A program made the translations under genes and the position numbers. The notes below the pieces were generated by a model. It ran no database searches, had not been told where the DNA came from, and was given only the letters and a program-made list of their open reading frames with translations. This document shows, piece after piece, positions 1 through 6,098 of a stretch of 6,499 nucleotides of DNA. Every line of letters begins with the position of its first letter. Positions within the stretch are counted from its first letter, which is position 1. The stretch covers positions 1-6,499 of the forward strand of contig DLIT01000062.1 in the NCBI GenBank assembly GCA_002483865.1, given 5' to 3'. The stretch comes from Brevundimonas sp. UBA7635 (GTDB lineage: Bacteria; Pseudomonadota; Alphaproteobacteria; Caulobacterales; Caulobacteraceae).

Positions 1-1
1 C

Positions 2-1210
2 GAGAACGGCAAGCTGCGCCCGGCGACCTGGGACGAGGCTCTTAATGTTGTGGCTGAAAAGCTGAAGGCCGCCTCGGCTGATCGCATTGGCGCGATTGCC
101 GGTGACCTGCAGGACGCCGAGTCGATGAAAGCGGTACTGGACCTGTTCCGCGCCCTGGGTTCGGCCAACACCGACTGTCGCCAGGATGGAGCGCGCCTGA
201 GCAACGAAGTGCGCGAGAGCTATCTTTTCAACACTTCGATTCAAGGTGTTGAAAACGCTGACGCAATCCTGCTGATCGGTGCCAATCCCCGCGTCGAGGC
301 TCCGCTGCTGAATGCCCGCATTCGCAAGGCCTGGCTCAAGGGTGGTCTGGAAGTTGGCGTTATCGGCGAACAAGCCGACCTGACCTATGACTATGCCTAT
401 CTTGGCGCTGGCACGGCCACTCTGGCGAAGCTGCCCAAGGCGGCTATCGAGTTCCTGACCAAGGCCGAGCGTCCGGCCATCATCCTGGGTGGCGCGGCCA
501 TCACGGGCGAGCAGGGCGCGGCTGTCCTGAACGCTGCTGGCGCTCTGGCCAAGAAGGTCGGTGCGGTGAAGGATGGCTGGAACGGTTTCAACATCCTGCA
601 CACTGCTGCTTCGCGTATTGCCGGTCTGGACATGGGCTTCCTGCCGGGCGAGGGCGGTCTGGACGTGGCGGCCATGCTGAAGCCGGGCGCGCTGGACGTG
701 CTGTTCCTGCTGGGCGCCGATGAGGTGAACGCAGACGCATCGGGCGCCTTCCGCGTCTATCTGGGTTCGCACGGCGATCGCGGGGCGCACGGCGCGGACG
801 TGATCCTACCGGGCGCGGCCTACACCGAGAAGTCGGGCCTGTACGTCAACACCGAGGGCCGGGTGCAGATGGCCGAACGCGTGGTCTTCCCGAAGGGCGA
901 GGCCAAGGACGACTGGGCCATCATCCGCGCCCTGTCGGAACGCGTCGGCCACAAGCTGCCGTTCGACACCCTCGACCAGCTGCGCACGAAGCTGATGGGC
1001 GACCATCCCACCTTCGGCCGCATCGATTATCTGGCCCCGGCCGCGACGTTCGACGTCGCCAAGCTGGGCGCCAAGGGGGACCTGGGCGACGTCGCCTTCG
1101 TCTCCGTCATCGCCGATCCCTACCTGACCAACCCGATCGCGCGCGCCAGTGAAACCATGGCCCAACTGTCCGCTGAGCGGACGGCGCCGGTCGCCCTGGC
1201 GGCGGAGTAA
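2..1210 (+). CDS. nuoG: NADH-quinone oxidoreductase subunit G, C-terminal part (5' end outside window)
   Basis: NuoG is the large peripheral-arm subunit of complex I; it passes electrons from the NADH-oxidising module towards the quinone. The frame is open from base 2, giving 402 visible residues that end at TAA. The usual protein is near 690 residues, so the N-terminal ferredoxin-like region with the cysteine ligands of the iron-sulfur clusters lies upstream. What is visible is the molybdopterin-oxidoreductase-like fold kept by the family without a cofactor. Recognisable blocks are ATWDEAL near the edge, the segment DAILLIGANPRVEAPLLNAR (bases 260-319), DLTYDY (377-394), and LPGAAYTEKSGLYVNTEGR (807-863), all close to mitochondrial NDUFS1. 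The GTG at 50 is an internal valine, not the start. Third-position G/C rises clearly from the 5' to the 3' half. nuoH follows after three bases. Identity is secure. Confidence 0.96.
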   Translation, partial: ENGKLRPATWDEALNVVAEKLKAASADRIGAIAGDLQDAESMKAVLDLFRALGSANTDCRQDGARLSNEVRESYLFNTSIQGVENADAILLIGANPRVEAPLLNARIRKAWLKGGLEVGVIGEQADLTYDYAYLGAGTATLAKLPKAAIEFLTKAERPAIILGGAAITGEQGAAVLNAAGALAKKVGAVKDGWNGFNILHTAASRIAGLDMGFLPGEGGLDVAAMLKPGALDVLFLLGADEVNADASGAFRVYLGSHGDRGAHGADVILPGAAYTEKSGLYVNTEGRVQMAERVVFPKGEAKDDWAIIRALSERVGHKLPFDTLDQLRTKLMGDHPTFGRIDYLAPAATFDVAKLGAKGDLGDVAFVSVIADPYLTNPIARASETMAQLSAERTAPVALAAE

Positions 1211-1213
1211 GAC

Positions 1214-2290
1214 ATGGACGCTGCGACTTCCTTCTGGGCCACCCCCGTCGGCTGGACCCTCGCCACTCTTGGCGGGATCCTGCTGGTCGTGGTCGGCATC
1301 CTGATCTCCCTGGCCTTCCTGCTGCTGGCCGACCGCAAGATCTGGGCGGGCGTTCAGCTGCGCAAGGGTCCGAACGTGGTCGGCCCCTTCGGCCTGCTGC
1401 AGTCCTTCGCCGACTTCTTCAAGTTCGTGCTGAAGGAGATCGTCATCCCGGCCGGGTCGGACAAGGTGGTCTTCATCCTGGCCCCGCTGATCAGCTTCGT
1501 GCTGGCCTTCATCGCCTGGGCGGTGATCCCCTTCGCGCCGGGCTGGGTGGTGTCGGACCTGAATGTCGGCATCCTGTACATCCTCGCGATCAGCTCGTTG
1601 GGCGTCTACGGCATCATCATGGGCGGCTGGGCTTCGAACTCGAAGTATCCGTTCCTGGGCTCGCTGCGTTCGGCGGCGCAGATGGTGTCGTACGAGGTCT
1701 CGATGGGCCTCATCATCATCAACGTCATCCTGCTGGCCGGGACGATGAACCTGACCGAGATCGTGACCCAGCAATCGGGCTGGATCTGGGAATGGAATAT
1801 GTTCGGCGGCGGCCTTGCGACCCTGCCGACCATCATCGTCATGCTGCCGATGACGATCGTCTTCTTCATCTCTGCCCTGGCCGAGACCAACCGCCCGCCG
1901 TTCGACCTTCCGGAAGCAGAGTCGGAGCTGGTGGCCGGTTATCAGGTCGAATATTCCTCGACCCCCTACCTGCTGTTCATGATCGGCGAGTACGCCAACA
2001 TCGTCTTCATGTGCGCCATGATCACCCTGCTGTTCTGCGGCGGGTGGAATCCGGGCTTCCCGACCGACTTCCTGAACAGCGTCCCGGCCTTCGTCGCCAA
2101 CCTGTTCTACCTGGCGGTCTTCGCCGTGAAGGTGGTCTTCTGGTTCTTCATGATCGCCCTGGTGAAGGCCTTCGTGCCTCGCTACCGCTACGACCAACTG
2201 ATGCGTCTGGGCTGGAAGATCTTCCTGCCGGCCTCGCTGGTGGCTGTGGTCTTCGTGGCGGCGTGGCGCGTCTTCGCGGTGGGCGGCTGA
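1214..2290 (+). CDS. nuoH: NADH-quinone oxidoreductase subunit H (ND1 homologue)
   Basis: NuoH is the inner-membrane subunit at the junction of the two arms; it builds most of the quinone-binding chamber and starts the proton path. The 358-residue product is slightly long for the family and rich in membrane helices: residues about 15-39 form the first, with others near 86-106, 118-138, 163-176, 201-222, 252-275, 293-317 and 336-355. Signatures are [20 protein letters not shown] (39-58), with Asp40 where many homologues have Glu, FADFFKF (65-71), the acidic quinone-loop motif [20 protein letters not shown] (223-242) followed by YQVEYS, and [13 protein letters not shown] (323-335). As I recall, the Asp form is usual in alphaproteobacteria. 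GGAG at 1204-1207 lies six bases before the ATG, supporting this start. The stop TGA shares its last base with the ATG of the next small gene. Confidence 0.98.
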   Translation: MDAATSFWATPVGWTLATLGGILLVVVGILISLAFLLLADRKIWAGVQLRKGPNVVGPFGLLQSFADFFKFVLKEIVIPAGSDKVVFILAPLISFVLAFIAWAVIPFAPGWVVSDLNVGILYILAISSLGVYGIIMGGWASNSKYPFLGSLRSAAQMVSYEVSMGLIIINVILLAGTMNLTEIVTQQSGWIWEWNMFGGGLATLPTIIVMLPMTIVFFISALAETNRPPFDLPEAESELVAGYQVEYSSTPYLLFMIGEYANIVFMCAMITLLFCGGWNPGFPTDFLNSVPAFVANLFYLAVFAVKVVFWFFMIALVKAFVPRYRYDQLMRLGWKIFLPASLVAVVFVAAWRVFAVGG

Positions 2291-2502
2291 TGAGGCTTCG
2301 CGCCATAGTGCTGATCGGCCTGGCCGTCGCCGCGACGGCCGGCGCCTGCGCGCCCTATGAGGCCGAGCCCGTCTCGGTCTATCAGTGGGAGCGCAAACTG
2401 AAGGAAGCCGAGCGGCAGGAGGCGGAACGCCAGCGCCTTTGCCAAGCTCTTGATAAGCAAAGCGCGCGCTATCAACGCGACTGCGCTGGAGTGAAAGCCT
2501 AA
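2290..2502 (+). CDS. small predicted lipoprotein embedded in the nuo operon, function unknown
   Basis: A 70-residue product that I do not recognise as any standard complex I subunit. The N-terminus looks like a lipoprotein signal: Arg2 and Arg4, a hydrophobic stretch about 5-19, then AGAC (17-20), an acceptable lipobox with Cys20 as the lipidated residue. The predicted mature part is about 51 residues: a short Pro/Tyr/Glu segment, then a strongly charged, probably helical stretch about 31-64 rich in Glu, Arg, Gln and Lys. Two further cysteines, Cys51 and Cys65, flank the end of this helix (CX13C). The ATG overlaps the nuoH stop (TGATG) and the TAA overlaps the nuoI ATG (TAATG), so translation is probably coupled to both neighbours. 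A weak G-rich tract (2278-2286) precedes it. Perfect fit between two essential genes argues that it is real. It may be a periplasm-facing accessory or assembly factor of complex I; that is inference only. Confidence 0.75.
   Translation: MRLRAIVLIGLAVAATAGACAPYEAEPVSVYQWERKLKEAERQEAERQRLCQALDKQSARYQRDCAGVKA
2488..2491 (+). promoter_or_regulatory. ribosome binding site of nuoI inside the upstream small gene
   Basis: GGAG lies ten bases before the nuoI ATG, within the last codons of the small lipoprotein-like gene. With the one-base TAATG overlap it supports the ATG at 2502 as the nuoI start and suggests that ribosomes finishing the small gene re-initiate on nuoI. Confidence 0.6.
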
Positions 2503-2993
2503 TGCTGACCCGTATCGCTCAGGCAGCCAAGGGTGCGATGCTGACCGACGTGTTCGGTGCCATCGGCCTTTCGGTCAAATATATGCTGAAGCCCAAGGCG
2601 ACGGTGAACTATCCGTTCGAGCGGAACCCGCAATCGCCACGGTTCCGGGGTGAACACGCCCTGCGTCGTTATCCGAACGGCGAGGAACGCTGCATCGCGT
2701 GCAAGCTGTGTGAAGCCATTTGCCCGGCCCAGGCCATCACGATCGAGGCTGAACCGCGCGCCGACGGCTCGCGTCGCACGACCCGCTACGACATTGACAT
2801 GGTCAAGTGCATCTATTGCGGCCTGTGCCAGGAGGCCTGCCCGGTGGACGCCATCGTCGAGGGTCCGAACAGCGAGTTCGCAACCGAGACCCGCGAAGAA
2901 CTGCTCTATGACAAGGCCCGTTTGCTGGATAATGGCGACCGCTGGGAACGGTTGATCGCCAAGAATCTGGAACTCGACGCTCCGTATCGCTAA
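2502..2993 (+). CDS. nuoI: NADH-quinone oxidoreductase subunit I, 2x4Fe-4S (TYKY homologue)
   Basis: NuoI is the 8Fe ferredoxin-like subunit that carries electrons through clusters N6a and N6b to N2 beside the quinone site. The 163-residue product is full length for the alphaproteobacterial/mitochondrial form. An N-terminal amphipathic region (about 1-30) would lie on the membrane surface against NuoH. Two CX2CX2CX3CP motifs are intact: Cys64, 67, 70, 74 ([12 protein letters not shown]) and Cys103, 106, 109, 113 ([12 protein letters not shown]). By family rule the last cysteine of each motif ligates the other cluster. The C-terminal part, with [13 protein letters not shown] (130-142) and a Trp-Glu-Arg segment, is typical of TYKY proteins. 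The start overlaps the stop of the preceding small gene. After its TAA comes the only sizeable gap of the window. No key residue is missing. Confidence 0.98.
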   Translation: MLTRIAQAAKGAMLTDVFGAIGLSVKYMLKPKATVNYPFERNPQSPRFRGEHALRRYPNGEERCIACKLCEAICPAQAITIEAEPRADGSRRTTRYDIDMVKCIYCGLCQEACPVDAIVEGPNSEFATETREELLYDKARLLDNGDRWERLIAKNLELDAPYR

Positions 2994-3056
2994 ACCGAGC
3001 CGCAACCCCGTCCCTGGGGATGCTGCAAAGACTTTGAAGGGGGCTTTGTCCCACCC
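2994..3056 (+). promoter_or_regulatory. nuoI-nuoJ intergenic spacer with possible stem-loop and start-site repeat
   Basis: This 63-base gap is the only one longer than about ten bases in the window. It holds GAAGGGGG at 3036-3043, a Shine-Dalgarno-like tract whose end is 13 bases before the nuoJ ATG, which is rather far. The tract is flanked by CAAAG (3026-3030) and CTTTG (3044-3048), extended after a bulge by GGGA (3017-3020) and TCCC (3049-3052), so the RNA could fold with the tract in the loop. CAAAGACTTTG (3026-3036) is also a short perfect inverted repeat, an alternative fold. There is no T-run, so it does not look like an intrinsic terminator, and I see no convincing promoter. A regulatory role is conjecture. 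Confidence 0.3.
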
Positions 3057-3065
3057 ATGCTGCAA
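3020..3065 (+). repeat. direct repeat of the nuoJ start sequence (ATGCTGCAA, two copies)
   Basis: ATGCTGCAA occurs at 3020-3028 and again at 3057-3065, where it is the start of nuoJ. The copies are 37 bases apart, so they are in different frames. The upstream copy opens a five-codon reading frame, MLQRL then TGA (3020-3037). No good ribosome binding site precedes it, so translation is doubtful. Confidence 0.5.
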
Positions 3066-3683
3066 GGCATAGCGTTCTATATTCTGTCGGCGATTGCCGT
3101 GGTTGCGGGCCTGTTGGTCGTGACCGCGCGCAACCCCGTGCACTCCGTTCTCTGGCTGATCCTGACCTTCTTCTCGGCAGCGGGTCTGTTCGTCCTGCTG
3201 GGCGCAGAGTTCCTGGCCATGCTGCTGGTCGTGGTCTACGTCGGTGCCGTTGCGGTGCTGTTCCTGTTCGTCGTGATGATGCTGGATGTCGACTTCGTCC
3301 GCCTTCGCGAGGGCTATGCCCGTTACCTGCCGCTGGCGGGGATCGTCGCGGCGGTCCTGCTGGTCGAGTCGATCATGGTGTCGATGGCCGTGGTTCAGGG
3401 CGGTGCCGCCCGTGAAGCCGTCGCTCCCTTCGTCCACGGCCCGGACCAGACCAACGTCGAGGCCATCGGGCGCGTGCTCTATACCGACTATGTCTATTTC
3501 TTCCAGGCGTCTGGCCTGGTGCTGCTGATCGCCATGATCGGCGCGATCATCCTGACCCTGCGTCACCGCCCGGGCGTGCACCGCCAGGACCTGGCTGCAC
3601 AGGCCAATCGTGAGCGCGCCAAGGCCGTCGAGATCAAGTCTGTCGCCACCGGCCAGGGCGTTACCCCCGAGGAGCTTCTGTGA
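3057..3683 (+). CDS. nuoJ: NADH-quinone oxidoreductase subunit J (ND6 homologue)
   Basis: NuoJ is an inner-membrane subunit between the quinone site and the first proton channel; its third helix is linked to conformational coupling in the family. The product has 208 residues, with five membrane helices near 4-23, 28-47, 52-75, 91-111 and 147-167. Conserved blocks are NPVHSVLWL (26-34), [20 protein letters not shown] (48-67) with Glu51 and the Tyr-Val-Gly-Ala turn, FLFVVMMLD (69-77), and [20 protein letters not shown] (137-156). A charged tail of about 40 residues follows the last helix, as I recall is usual in alphaproteobacteria. No in-frame ATG, GTG or TTG lies in the spacer just upstream, so the ATG at 3057 is the natural start despite its distant ribosome binding site. 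The stop overlaps the nuoK ATG. Confidence 0.97.
   Translation: MLQGIAFYILSAIAVVAGLLVVTARNPVHSVLWLILTFFSAAGLFVLLGAEFLAMLLVVVYVGAVAVLFLFVVMMLDVDFVRLREGYARYLPLAGIVAAVLLVESIMVSMAVVQGGAAREAVAPFVHGPDQTNVEAIGRVLYTDYVYFFQASGLVLLIAMIGAIILTLRHRPGVHRQDLAAQANRERAKAVEIKSVATGQGVTPEELL
3669..3674 (+). promoter_or_regulatory. ribosome binding site of nuoK
   Basis: GAGGAG in the last codons of nuoJ lies eight bases before the ATG at 3683 and five before the in-frame GTG at 3680. Spacing and the TGATG overlap favour the ATG. Confidence 0.65.
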
Positions 3684-3991
3684 TGGATATCTCGCTCCAC
3701 CACTATCTGGCTGTTGCCGCCATGCTGTTCACCATCGGGGTGTTCGGCATCTTCGTGAACCGCAAGAACGTCATCATCATCCTGATGTCGGTCGAGATGA
3801 TCCTGCTGGCGGTGAACATCAACTTCGTGGCCTTTTCCGCCTATCTGAATGACGTCTCGGGCCAGCTGATGGCCATGTTCGTCCTGACGGTGGCGGCCGC
3901 CGAGGCAGCCGTGGGCCTGGCCATTCTTGTGACCTTCTTCCGTAACCGTGGCGACATCGCCGTGGACGACGCCTCTGTGATGAAGGGTTGA
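3683..3991 (+). CDS. nuoK: NADH-quinone oxidoreductase subunit K (ND4L homologue)
   Basis: NuoK is a three-helix inner-membrane subunit that carries part of the proton path between NuoJ and the antiporter-like subunits. The 102-residue product has the family's normal length. Helices lie near 6-25, 29-53 and 61-86. Two buried glutamates essential in the family are present: Glu38 in [14 protein letters not shown] (36-49) and Glu74 in [13 protein letters not shown] (71-83), matching Glu36 and Glu72 of E. coli NuoK. The ATG at 3683 shares a base with the nuoJ stop; GTG at 3680 would add one residue and cannot be excluded. A short acidic tail (DIAVDD) ends the protein. nuoL begins just after the stop. 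Confidence 0.97.
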   Translation: MDISLHHYLAVAAMLFTIGVFGIFVNRKNVIIILMSVEMILLAVNINFVAFSAYLNDVSGQLMAMFVLTVAAAEAAVGLAILVTFFRNRGDIAVDDASVMKG

Positions 3992-3999
3992 TTGGAACC

Positions 4000-6093
4000 G
4001 TGACTATCCAGACTCTTGTCACTCTTGGCGTCTTCGCCCCGCTTCTGGGGGCGATGATTGCCGGCTTCTTCGGACGCCGCATTGGCGACGTCGCCTCGCA
4101 GGCGGTCACGACCGGCCTGCTCTATGTCTCGTGCATCATCTCGTGGGTGGTGTTCGGCCAATGGACCTGGGGTGGGCTGGAGGCCTTCACTGTTCCGCTG
4201 CTGCCGTTTATCCATGTCGGTGACTTCGTCTCCAACTGGGCGATCCGCATCGACGCCATGTCGGCGACCATGTTGATCGTGGTCACCAGCGTCTCGGCTC
4301 TGGTTCACACCTACAGCTGGGGTTACATGAAGGAGGACGACAGCCGTCCGCGCTTCTTCGCCTACCTGTCGCTGTTCACCTTCATGATGCTGGCGCTGGT
4401 GACCGCGGCTGACTTCCTGCAGATGTTCTTCGGCTGGGAAGGCGTGGGTCTGGCGTCCTATCTGCTGATCGGCTTCTGGTACAAGAAGCCGTCGGCCACG
4501 GCCGCGTCGATCAAGGCTTTCGTCGTCAACCGCGTCGGTGACTTCGGCTTCCTGCTCGGCATGATGACCGTGTTCTGGATGTTCGGCACGATCGAGTTCG
4601 CCAAGCTGTTCCCGCTGATCGCCGGCAAGGTCGGCACGGGCTGGGAATTCCTGGGCTACACCTGGTCGGCGCTAGACCTGGCCGGTCTGCTGCTGTTCGT
4701 CGGCGCCATGGGCAAGTCGGCGCAGTTCTTCCTGCACACCTGGCTGCCGGACGCGATGGAAGGCCCGACGCCTGTGTCGGCCCTGATCCACGCCGCGACC
4801 ATGGTGACGGCTGGTGTCTATATGGTCTGCCTGCTGTCGCCGCTGTACGAGCACGCGCCGGTGGCGTCTCAGTTCATCACCATCATCGGCGGCATCACAG
4901 CTATCTTCGCTGCCACCGTTGGCATGATGCAGAACGACATCAAGCGCGTGATCGCCTACTCGACCTGTTCGCAGCTCGGCTACATGTTCTTCGCTGCCGG
5001 CGTCGGTGCCTATCAGTCGGCCATGTTCCACCTGTTTACGCACGCCTTCTTCAAGGCTCTGCTGTTCCTGGGTGCCGGTTCGGTGATCCACGGCATGCAC
5101 CACGAGCAGGACATGCGTAGGATGGGCGGTCTGTGGAAGCTGCTGCCGATCACCTATGCGACCATGATGATCGGCACCATTGCCATCACGGGTCTGGGTA
5201 TTCCGGGTATCGGCGGCTTTGCCGGCTTCTATTCCAAGGACTCGATCTTGGAGAGCGCTTTTGCCTCGGCTCAGTCGGGTCACTCGGTCTTTGGCATGTT
5301 CGCCTTCGTCATCGGCCTGTCGGCAGCCCTGTTGACCGCCTATTATTCGTGGCGCCTGGTCTTCATGACCTTCCACAACAAGCCCCAGTGGAAGGAAGAG
5401 GAGGGCGTGGGCCACCATATCCACGACGATCACGCGACCTCGGCCCAGATCGAGACCCACTCCGAGCCGCTGGAAGGCCACGCCCACGACGACCACGCCC
5501 ACGACGACCATCATCATGGTCCGCTGAAGCCGCATGAGAGCCCGTGGGTCATGGTCGTGCCGCTGCTGCTGTTGTCGATCGGTGCCGTGGCTGCCGGTAT
5601 GGCCTTCTACCCGCACTTCGTGGGCCACCATGAGGGTGAGTTCTGGCGCGGTGCAATCTTTACGGCTGAGGCCAATCACGTCCTGCACGACAGCCACTAT
5701 GTCCCGACCTGGGTGAAGTGGGCTCCGCTGGTCGTGACCCTGATCGGTACCTTCGTCGCCTTCTGGCTCTATGTCGTGAAGGAAGGCGCGGCCAAGCAGA
5801 TGGCCGAGAAGAAGGGGCCGCTGTACACCTTCCTGTACAACAAGTGGTTCTGGGATGAGCTGTACGACGTCGTCTTCGTGAAGGGTGCCAAGGCTATCGG
5901 CGACTTCTTCTGGAAGGTCGGCGACGTGAAAATTATCGACGGTCTGGGCCCTAATGGTGCGGCCTGGGCTTCGCTGAAGTCGGGTGGCTGGCTGTCGCGC
6001 TTCCAGTCCGGTTTCGTCTACTTCTATGCATTCGTGATGCTGATCGGCGTGGCCCTGTTCCTTGCCTTCGCTATCTTCACGTGGGGAGCCTGA
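4000..6093 (+). CDS. nuoL: NADH-quinone oxidoreductase subunit L (ND5 homologue)
   Basis: NuoL is the distal antiporter-like proton pump of the membrane arm, with a lateral helix running along the other subunits. From GTG 4000 the product has 697 residues, longer than E. coli NuoL (613). The antiporter core is intact: Glu147 in FFGWEGVGLASYLLIGFWY (143-161), Lys239 in GAMGKSAQFFLHTWLPDAME (235-254), PTPVSALIHAATMV (256-269), and the broken-helix motif GFAGFYSKDSIL (406-417) with Lys413. The extra length is partly a His/Asp-rich loop (471-512, 13 His) after the helix ending AYYSWRLVFMTF. Two helices follow (516-537, 571-593), then the lateral-helix region (about 594-670) and a last helix (672-694). 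GTG 4000 is preferred to the in-frame TTG at 3988: AAGGG lies 12 bases before it but directly touches the TTG. The longer form would add four residues. Confidence 0.97.
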   Translation: MTIQTLVTLGVFAPLLGAMIAGFFGRRIGDVASQAVTTGLLYVSCIISWVVFGQWTWGGLEAFTVPLLPFIHVGDFVSNWAIRIDAMSATMLIVVTSVSALVHTYSWGYMKEDDSRPRFFAYLSLFTFMMLALVTAADFLQMFFGWEGVGLASYLLIGFWYKKPSATAASIKAFVVNRVGDFGFLLGMMTVFWMFGTIEFAKLFPLIAGKVGTGWEFLGYTWSALDLAGLLLFVGAMGKSAQFFLHTWLPDAMEGPTPVSALIHAATMVTAGVYMVCLLSPLYEHAPVASQFITIIGGITAIFAATVGMMQNDIKRVIAYSTCSQLGYMFFAAGVGAYQSAMFHLFTHAFFKALLFLGAGSVIHGMHHEQDMRRMGGLWKLLPITYATMMIGTIAITGLGIPGIGGFAGFYSKDSILESAFASAQSGHSVFGMFAFVIGLSAALLTAYYSWRLVFMTFHNKPQWKEEEGVGHHIHDDHATSAQIETHSEPLEGHAHDDHAHDDHHHGPLKPHESPWVMVVPLLLLSIGAVAAGMAFYPHFVGHHEGEFWRGAIFTAEANHVLHDSHYVPTWVKWAPLVVTLIGTFVAFWLYVVKEGAAKQMAEKKGPLYTFLYNKWFWDELYDVVFVKGAKAIGDFFWKVGDVKIIDGLGPNGAAWASLKSGGWLSRFQSGFVYFYAFVMLIGVALFLAFAIFTWGA
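5410..5535 (+). other. His/Asp-rich loop of NuoL
   Basis: Residues 471-512 of NuoL hold 13 histidines and six aspartates, grouped as GHHIHDDH, then GHAHDDHAHDDHHHG, ending in KPHESP before the next membrane helix. By the known fold of NuoL the segment joins helices 13 and 14 and should face the cytoplasm. The composition could bind divalent metals, but nothing shows that it does. I recall similar but variable His-containing loops in other alphaproteobacterial NuoL proteins. Confidence 0.7.
5479..5508 (+). repeat. exact 15-bp tandem duplication in nuoL
   Basis: CACGCCCACGACGAC occurs twice back to back (5479-5493 and 5494-5508), each copy encoding HAHDD, and is followed by three CAT codons (5509-5517). 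The copies are identical at all positions, including synonymous ones, which suggests a recent slippage duplication that keeps the frame. Confidence 0.9.
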
Positions 6094-6098
6094 GCCTC

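Noticed and set aside
1331..1339. Asp-Arg-Lys instead of Glu-Arg-Lys in the first conserved NuoH motif
   Set aside because: A conservative change that, as I recall, is common in alphaproteobacterial NuoH; not a sign of lost function.
806..2197. 463-codon open frame on the - strand across the nuoG/nuoH junction
   Set aside because: The product is an unnatural mix of His, Asp, Gln, Arg and Gly with no domain. It mirrors the strong G/C third-position preference of nuoG and nuoH, which are certain genes.
1792..2289. Upstream extension of the small lipoprotein frame into nuoH
   Set aside because: The same frame is open for 166 codons before 2290, but that part is Arg/Pro-rich and overlaps conserved NuoH. 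The signal-peptide-like start and the TGATG overlap place the real start at 2290.
3011..3052. Transcription terminator between nuoI and nuoJ
   Set aside because: The possible stem is interrupted and is not followed by a T-run; nuoJ onward must be expressed with the rest of the complex.
2499..3581. 360-codon open frame on the - strand over nuoI and nuoJ
   Set aside because: Same low-complexity charged composition, antisense to two conserved genes and running straight across their spacer; a codon-bias shadow.
5133..5537. 134-codon + strand frame in nuoL, His/Arg/Asp-rich
   Set aside because: An out-of-frame reading of nuoL including the His-rich repeat; no ribosome binding site or recognisable domain.
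4672..5697. 341-codon open frame on the - strand inside nuoL
   Set aside because: It is the complement of well-conserved antiporter motifs; its Val-rich runs are the reverse reading of the His codons of the NuoL loop.
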